64,000 nt of DNA from Cymbidium sinense (lineage: Eukaryota > Streptophyta > Magnoliopsida > Asparagales > Orchidaceae): the NCBI GenBank assembly GCA_021442155.1, contig CM038225.1, forward strand, positions 82,596,925 through 82,660,924. The letters are read 5' to 3'. How positions within the stretch are numbered: position 1 is the first letter of the stretch; each line of letters opens with the position of its first letter. Position numbers and translations under genes: made by a program. The notes beneath the pieces were generated by a model. It worked only from the letters and a program-made list of their open reading frames with translations, searched no databases and had not been told where the DNA came from. This document shows positions 58,120-64,000 of this stretch, one piece after another.

Positions 58120-59830
58120 AATTGTATCAAAATATTCAAATTAGAATAAGAATAGGTCTTGTTGTGTGCAGAAAGATTCGGGTCAGTAGAGTGAGAGAAT
58201 TCGATGTGTTAGCGTTGCATAAAAGTTCCGCACACACAATAAAAGAATTTGAGAGACGCCAGAATTTTTATATGGAAAACCCAAGAAGGGAAAAACCACG
58301 GGTCAAGCCCGCTTAAAATTAATTTCACTATATTAGTATTTGTTACAATTATTATTATTTCTCTAAAGTTAGAGAAGAATAACTTACAAGAGTTAAGTTT
58401 TGTGACAAGCTTCACTGGATTAGCGGCGAAGGCTTTGCTTGAGTTGGTAGTCTCATGATCCGACGAAAACTATCGAAAGATTATCGAGTGACGGTTAGTA
58501 GCAGCTAACGATGGTGAACGGTGCAGTCGACGGTGATCCGACGACTATCGGGATGTGATAGCTAGCGGTGGTGACTGGTGGTGGCGGTCGGCGATGGCAT
58601 GGTGGCCGGCTGGTGGCCAATGTTGACCGGCGATCCGGCGACGTATGGCCAGCGCGTGACCAACCGCGTGGCCGACGATGATCCATCGGTGGTTGAGCGG
58701 TGACCAACAATGGTACGACCGCATCGATATTGACCAGCGATCCCGGGTCGAGGTCAATCAGTGGTGACCAGCCGACAACGGTGGTGGTGACTATCGGGCG
58801 GTGCGCTGGCGACCGCGATTGTGGTGTACGGTGGTTGGCGGCTAAGAGGACCGACGGTGGTGGCCGACGACTGTGGTCGGCGGCGACGATGACCGGCGGT
58901 GGTGGCTGACGGTGATGGCCGGCGGCAGTGGCCGACGATGGTCGGCGATGATCCAACGAAAATCAGCCGATGGCGGTGGGGACCGCCGGCCGGCGATGAG
59001 GATCGGCGGTGGCCACGGTGGCGTGGTCGGCTAATCGCTGGCGAGACAGCAATGCGGTAGGCAGCAGACCGGCAGTGTCGAGGACCGGCAATGGTGGCCG
59101 ACGGCGGCGGTGGTCAGCGGCGATGATGACCGGTGGTGATGGCCGACGTCGGTGATGACCGACGGTGGCAATCGGCGGCGATGATGACTAGTGGTGGTGT
59201 CCGCCGGCAGTGGCTGGTGGTGGTGTCCAATGGCAGCAGCCGACGTGGTGGTGTCCGATGGTAGTTGCTGGCGGTGGTGTGTCCGACGGGTGTCCGACGG
59301 CGATGGTCGGCGATGGTCGACAATGATCAGGTGAAGGTCGGTCGGTAGCCCGATTAAGCTTTGAGATTTTTCAAGTCTTAGAGCTCTCTCCTCTCTTTAG
59401 CTTGAGCTCCCTTCATGTGAAGAATGTGAGATTACTTAAATATTTTGGATGTAGTATTTCTGTAAATACAAGCAAAATCCAAACCACTCAATCAGACAGC
59501 TCAAAATGATTCTTTCAATAATCTAATATATTTTAAGTATTTGAATGCTCAAATGAAGTCAAAATTAAGAGATCTTATGCTTGCTAGATCCGGCTCGTCA
59601 AGACGCTCGATTTGATTATAAACACTCCATATTTATGAGCTATTTAGAGATCCGACTGATATCCCAAAGTTTTCAATTATATTTGAAGTATTTGATTTGA
59701 GCTAGTCTCGACTCAGAATCATATTGCTTTCAAAATCAAGATTCGTGCTTCAACTAGTAGAGTTTTCAGTGACATATAAGGTCCCATCCTTGAATCAAAG
59801 TTGAAATAAGTTTTATACATAAATAACATA
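58120..59830. repeat. Unclassified interspersed repeat, copy B, with GC-rich minisatellite
   Basis: Head (58120-58490) contains a TGGAAAACCCAAGAAGGGAA and AAACCACGGG stretch that resembles repetitive plant sequence. The middle (58490-59340) is a degenerate minisatellite of GGTGGCCGACGATGGTCGGC-like units, strongly CpG-rich within an AT-rich neighbourhood. The tail (59340-59830) aligns with copy A. Proline/histidine-rich frames on the minus strand (58495-58956, 59114-59323) are by-products of the repeat. Class unknown. Confidence 0.65.
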
Positions 59831-60590
59831 TATAACATATAGGGGCATTCCTATAAGTTTATATATCTAACTCCTAAACTTCATATTTACATAAATAATA
59901 CCTCATTTTTAAATATTACTTCAAAATAGCACTTTTGTTAATTTTTTAATTAAAATACAATTTTTATGCATAAAAAGTTTTATTTTGTAAATTCAAATTA
60001 TAAGATATATATGTAAAGGCTGATTCAAGTTTTATATATATATATTCTATTTATTTTAAGGCTGATTCAAGATATGAAATTAATCCTATCAAAAAAATTT
60101 AAAAAAACTATAGAAAAAATTAAAATTTTAATTAGAATGCATCATACATTTTCCTAAATTTAATTTAAAATAAAGGAAATATGTAAATAATTAATATTTT
60201 AGTAATTTAAAATATATAAAAAAATTTTAAAACACGTACTAATCATTGATATATATTAGTTAAGTCAGCTTATAAATTTAAATTTGACTCAGCTTATTTA
60301 CATTCTTAATCATAATTATTATTTTTTTGTATATAGTAGTTAAGTTGGCTTATAAATTGATTCAAATCCAATAGTATAAATTTAAATTTGAGCTTAAATT
60401 TAATTACTTAATCAAACTCAATGAAATTAAATAATTGAGACTTTAATAATATAATTAAATGGTCAAAACTTCCAAAAGTCATAAGAATTGCAAAAAAATC
60501 CAAAAAAAAAAAAAATTCTATAAACTCAATTTGGAAATATTAGATAGAAGAGAATTTAAGAAAAATAAAATTCCTAATTTATGTCCAGTA
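59831..60590. other. AT-rich stretch left of LTR 3
   Basis: Short repeats such as GTTAAGT.RGCTTATAAATT (near 60258 and 60342). No gene seen. The missing 5' part of LTR 3 would be expected here but cannot be recognised. Confidence 0.4.
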
Positions 60591-61814
60591 AAAGTGCTTA
60601 ATTAAAGTTTAAAGCATAATCTAATTATCTTAATTAAAGCTTAATTATTTGGCTAATTAATTTCAAATTTGGTGAGATGATTCCATGGGAAGTCCTCTGC
60701 CTCTCATAATTTTCTTGGAATTATTTTCCAAGTAAATTAAAGAAATTAGAATTTCAATCCTAATAACCTTCATGAATTAATTTAATAATTATTAAAATTG
60801 ATAAATAGTGAAAATTAAATAATTAATGATAATTAATCATTGTGAACAGTTGGAATAGTAAAGAGAAATAATTAGGACCTCTTTCCTAATTATCTTTCTA
60901 AACATATTTTCTTAGGAAGGTTAATTAATATATGTAATAATTGAGGATTAATTAAAAAGATTAGTGATAAAATAGAAATAAAATAAAATCAGTGATTGAT
61001 TCACATAATTCAAATACAATCTATTAATTTTTCCTTATGTGTTTAATAATATAAAGTTATTAAGAAAATTATGGTTTATTCATTGGTATTGGAAAATTAT
61101 AAGAGTACCTAACTTAGATTCTTTCCTTCTTTATAGTTAACTTTTAAACATGAGCCTAAATGCATTAGATTCCTTTAGGTGCATTGCAAATTTTATTTTC
61201 CCAAGAATATATCATTGAAGGCTCATGATCAAGTAGTTAACTAGATTAAAGAGTTTAAGGAAGGATAATTAAATTGATATGCTTAATAACTTGAACCTAA
61301 TTAATCTCTAAAATCCATTTAATTGCCATCTTTAAATATGTTAAATCACCAACATGGGGTGGAGTAAGTGTTAAGTATCATTTCTCCTCCTTAGGTTTCA
61401 ATAATTCAAATATCAAAATCAAACCTTATAAGAACTTTGGTTAGTCTTAAGGAATATTTATTTGGCTTGATTGCTCTTAGGACTTAATGTAATTGAATAT
61501 GTTATGTGATAATATTTAATTACTTCTTTTTAATCACCATAAATATGCATGCCATTTGTCTCACATGTTCATGTTTTCACAAAAAAAAAAATGAAAAAAA
61601 AAGAGAGAAGAATCAAAAGAACATGATTACATCTAAGTTGCATGTGTTGGACAAACATTATTATATGTTGTGGCTAATATCACTATTAAATTCTAAATTA
61701 TTTTCAAATTTATAAGCTAATGATAAAAATTTTAAGTCAATGTTGGTTATAAATTTTCAATAAAATTTACATTTAATTATAATTTTAAAATAGTAAAGCA
61801 TTTCTTTTATCTTC

Positions 61815-62283
61815 ATATTTCATGTACATGTCTACATATATTTGAATTGACAAGTATATGGTATGGACATCCCAGGAACACGAGGCCTTTGGTAGCCCCA
61901 AGGAGGTCTTATATAATCTCACTTCCCTAGTTTAATAACGGCACATATTAGCTTAATTTCATTTATATGTATTCATGTGCTAGAATTTGAGATAAAACTT
62001 TACTTTTCGTGTCACTAAGTTTTGCATGAATAAAAGATTTGCTATTATATAATCTTTGCATGATTTTCATTCCTAAGCTTGTGTATAAGTTTACATGTAT
62101 TTAATTTGACAAATATATAGTTTGGACATCCCAGGAACACGAAGCTTTAAGTAGCCCTAAGGATGTCTTAGATAACCTCAATTTCCTGGTTTAACAATGG
62201 CATGTACTTGCCAAAATCTCTAATACATGTCTACATATGCTTAACTAAGGAATGGAATCTTTCTTTGCTACCAAATTTATATA

Positions 62284-62290
<7 letters not shown>
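61815..62290. repeat. 259-bp tandem duplication in LTR 3
   Basis: TGGACATCCCAGGAACACGA occurs at 61864 and 62123, each preceded by ACATGTCTACATATATTTGA / ACATGTATTTAATTTGACAA-like sequence and followed by GTAGCCC.AAGGA and TTTAA.AA.GGCA. A third partial start is at 62227. LTR 1 has a single copy of the block (about 12230-12310). Confidence 0.85.

Positions 62291-62337
<47 letters not shown>
62289..62337. repeat. (TA)n microsatellite followed by GTATGTATG
   Basis: About 24 TA units and a short TATG run after it. The Ile-Tyr-rich frame across it (62202-62450) is an artefact. Confidence 0.9.
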
Positions 62338-62341
<4 letters not shown>

Positions 62342-63395
62342 GTATGTATGTATAAATATGTGTATTAAATTAAATATAATGAATAATAAAAATGAAGAAA
62401 TATATTTGCTATTGATGATGAAAAGAAGTCGTGGAATGTTATCCATGTAATAGTGATTCAGTTTTATTAATCCTCAGATGCCTTTCATGTTTGAATAAGA
62501 TTCTTTAAGACTAACTCAAACTTAGGTTTAATAAAAATATTTAATAAACGATTCTTTAAAAAAACTAAAGTCATAATAATAAACTCTTAAAAATAACTTA
62601 GGATAGGGATGAAGGGGGTCAAACCCAATTTCTTCTCTTCATAATAATTAGATATTAAATATGCATTAAATGAAACAAAAAAAGTAAATTAAAATTAATC
62701 AATTCATTCAAAGATTTGAAGCAAAATCTCCCTTAATGTTTAACTTAAATAATTCTGAACTTTAGATAATCATGCTTCTAAATCCTAATTAAGACTCACC
62801 ACACTAAACCTCAACACACATATTAGAATATTAAGTCACCAATTAAGACACACCTTTAGGTTAGGCTGGTGTATGTTGTGGTGTTATGTATTATTTTATG
62901 ATGTAATATTTTAGATCGAATGTTAGGATTTTTTGTGCGAAGACTGGATGTTAGGTCGCTAATAGCGTGATGATATTTTTTCTGTAGGAGATTATGCTAA
63001 AAGAGTCATTGTAATAATAAGTAAATATAAATGTTCTTGCTTATAGGTGTTGCTTATGCCCCTACGCATAATCAAATTAGGATAGGCGAACTTGGCTACC
63101 CAAGTGTAAGGTGCTAAGTCCAAATATGTGAATTATAATTGCTTGATTTGTATGTTTGCTTAGCTAACATCTATTTTCTAGGCGTAATTAGATTTTTTTT
63201 TTATATAAATATGTAATCGTTGCAATAGGATTATGATTAGTGCTATGGAATTTAGGATGAGCGGTGGCTAGAAGGTAACGACTTGAGAGACCCTACAAAG
63301 CCTAGAGCAAACTAATTCAAGGAAAAGAAAGAAGAACAAAGTTTGAAAACTCCCATAGCATTCATTTCATTTATAAAATTTTAATTGCAATCTGG

Positions 63396-63424
63396 GTTCT
63401 ATAAGGGTAAAGCTCTGATACCCA
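63396..63424 (+). promoter_or_regulatory. Putative LTR 3 promoter: TATA-like box beside a palindrome
   Basis: CTATAAGGGTAAAGCTCTGA then TACCC aligns with the elements in LTR 1 and LTR 2. The two arms GGGTA and TACCC are kept although the centre differs. Confidence 0.55.
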
Positions 63425-64000
63425 AATATTTTTTTAGGGGTGTTCAACGGTACCCGGCCGCACTAACCTCCTATTCTTTTACAAAATTCACATGTTTGAT
63501 TATTGTGTTTAGTTCGTGTATTAGAAATGACATGTTTTTATAGGTTTCTTAAAGTTTGATGATTTTGATGTGTGGCTTGGATGTGGTAGGCTCTTTAGGA
63601 TAAAATTAAATCTTCCACCCTCACTAAAAACTCATAATTAAATTTTAATAAAACTTATAAACTCATTTTAAAGCCTAGGCTCGTAATCAAAATAAATAAA
63701 AAATTTAGAAACACTTAAACTGAATATTGTATGTTATCACACAATGCATATCATATTATGACACTCTTGAATAGGGAGGATCTCCACTCTTGTATGATAG
63801 GGGATATGCTTGCCTCTTGAGAGTGATCCCTTGTAGTGGAGAACACCTCTTCTAATTGATTTAGCCAACGTCTTAATTTCATCATGCATATATGCATAAT
63901 TATCCCAAACCATTAGTTCAAAATGGATGTGTCAAAAATGATTTATAAAGTTATAAATGTTGGCATTAGTCTAAGTCATATTTTCATATCAATTATGATC

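Larger units (their letters stand above)
60590..64000 (+). mobile_element. LTR 3 of the Tat/Ogre-type family, opposite orientation, cut by window edge
   Basis: Read on the plus strand it follows LTR 1 and LTR 2 read on the minus strand: GGGAAGTCCTCTGCC and CTAATTTTCTTGG-like block (60690), the CATCCCAGGAACACGAGGCC and GTAGCCC block (61866) against 12250-12300, GTGCTAAGTCCAAATATG with TTGCTTAGCTAACAT (63110-63170) against 11270-11340, the promoter palindrome (63396-63424), and GTGTGGCTTGGATGTGG with TAGGCTCTT (63570-63598) against 10800-10830. It should continue right of the window to a TG..CA end and primer site. The left limit is approximate, since the GC-rich island and GGTCAA-rich part are missing. 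Confidence 0.75.

Noticed and set aside
58495..58956. 153-codon proline/histidine-rich ORF (and 59114-59323)
   Set aside because: Open only because of the repeating GC-rich minisatellite; no start context, domain or conservation visible.

Overview
This window is repeat-rich plant nuclear DNA. It is AT-rich, with small GC-rich islands at about 13.9-14.2 kb, 25.1-25.4 kb, 37.1-37.4 kb and 58.5-59.3 kb. I found no intact host gene, tRNA or rRNA. Almost everything I can classify is a transposable element, and several lineages are typical of flowering plants: a Ty3/gypsy element with a second RNase H domain (Tat/Ogre type), a chromodomain-like Ty3/gypsy element, a Mutator-like element (MULE) carrying a plant mobile domain gene, a plant L1-type LINE with a DUF4283-like ORF1 and a zf-RVT tail, and hAT elements. 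The species cannot be fixed from the sequence; a large-genome angiosperm is the best statement.

Layout. 1-9448 (minus strand): internal region of a decayed Tat/Ogre-type element, running from a degenerate primer-binding site (9432-9448) through a 3.7 kb leader to gag, protease, RT, RNase H and a second RNase H cut by the window edge. The leader holds about 23 imperfect hairpins (7231-9190) whose loops are conserved while the stems change on both arms together. 9456-17394: its very long 5' LTR (about 7.9 kb), with a TTGAC/GTCAA-saturated segment and a 178-bp tandem repeat. 17395-20424: leader and primer-binding site of a second related element. 20434-26942: the LTR of that second element (about 6.5 kb). 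The simplest reading is that element 1 inserted into the leader of element 2 in the same orientation.

27193-44275: three elements nested in each other. A hAT transposon (8-bp target duplication, 7/8 match; (TA)n tract next to its left end; BED-finger transposase remnant) contains a chromodomain-type Ty3/gypsy element (about 28784-41915), which contains a 6.8 kb MULE (about 30745-37578; 9-bp target duplication, 7/9 match) inserted inside the gag zinc knuckle. The MULE carries a broken transposase gene, a broken plant-mobile-domain gene and a fragment of an RTE-like LINE.

44732-50810 (minus strand): a full-length LINE with a perfect 14-bp target duplication, a short A tail and broken ORFs. 50825-60.5 kb: AT-rich filler with two copies of an unclassified interspersed repeat built around a degenerate GC-rich minisatellite, one small hAT MITE with a perfect 8-bp duplication, and two further inverted-repeat structures. 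About 60.6-64.0 kb (plus strand): a third LTR of the Tat/Ogre-type family, entering from the right edge, with a 259-bp tandem duplication. All three LTRs of this family share a TATA-like box next to a short palindrome, probably the transcription start region.

The elements do not form a pathway. The biology here is insertion history and the cis structures (leader hairpins, LTR promoters, tandem repeats) of one retrotransposon family.
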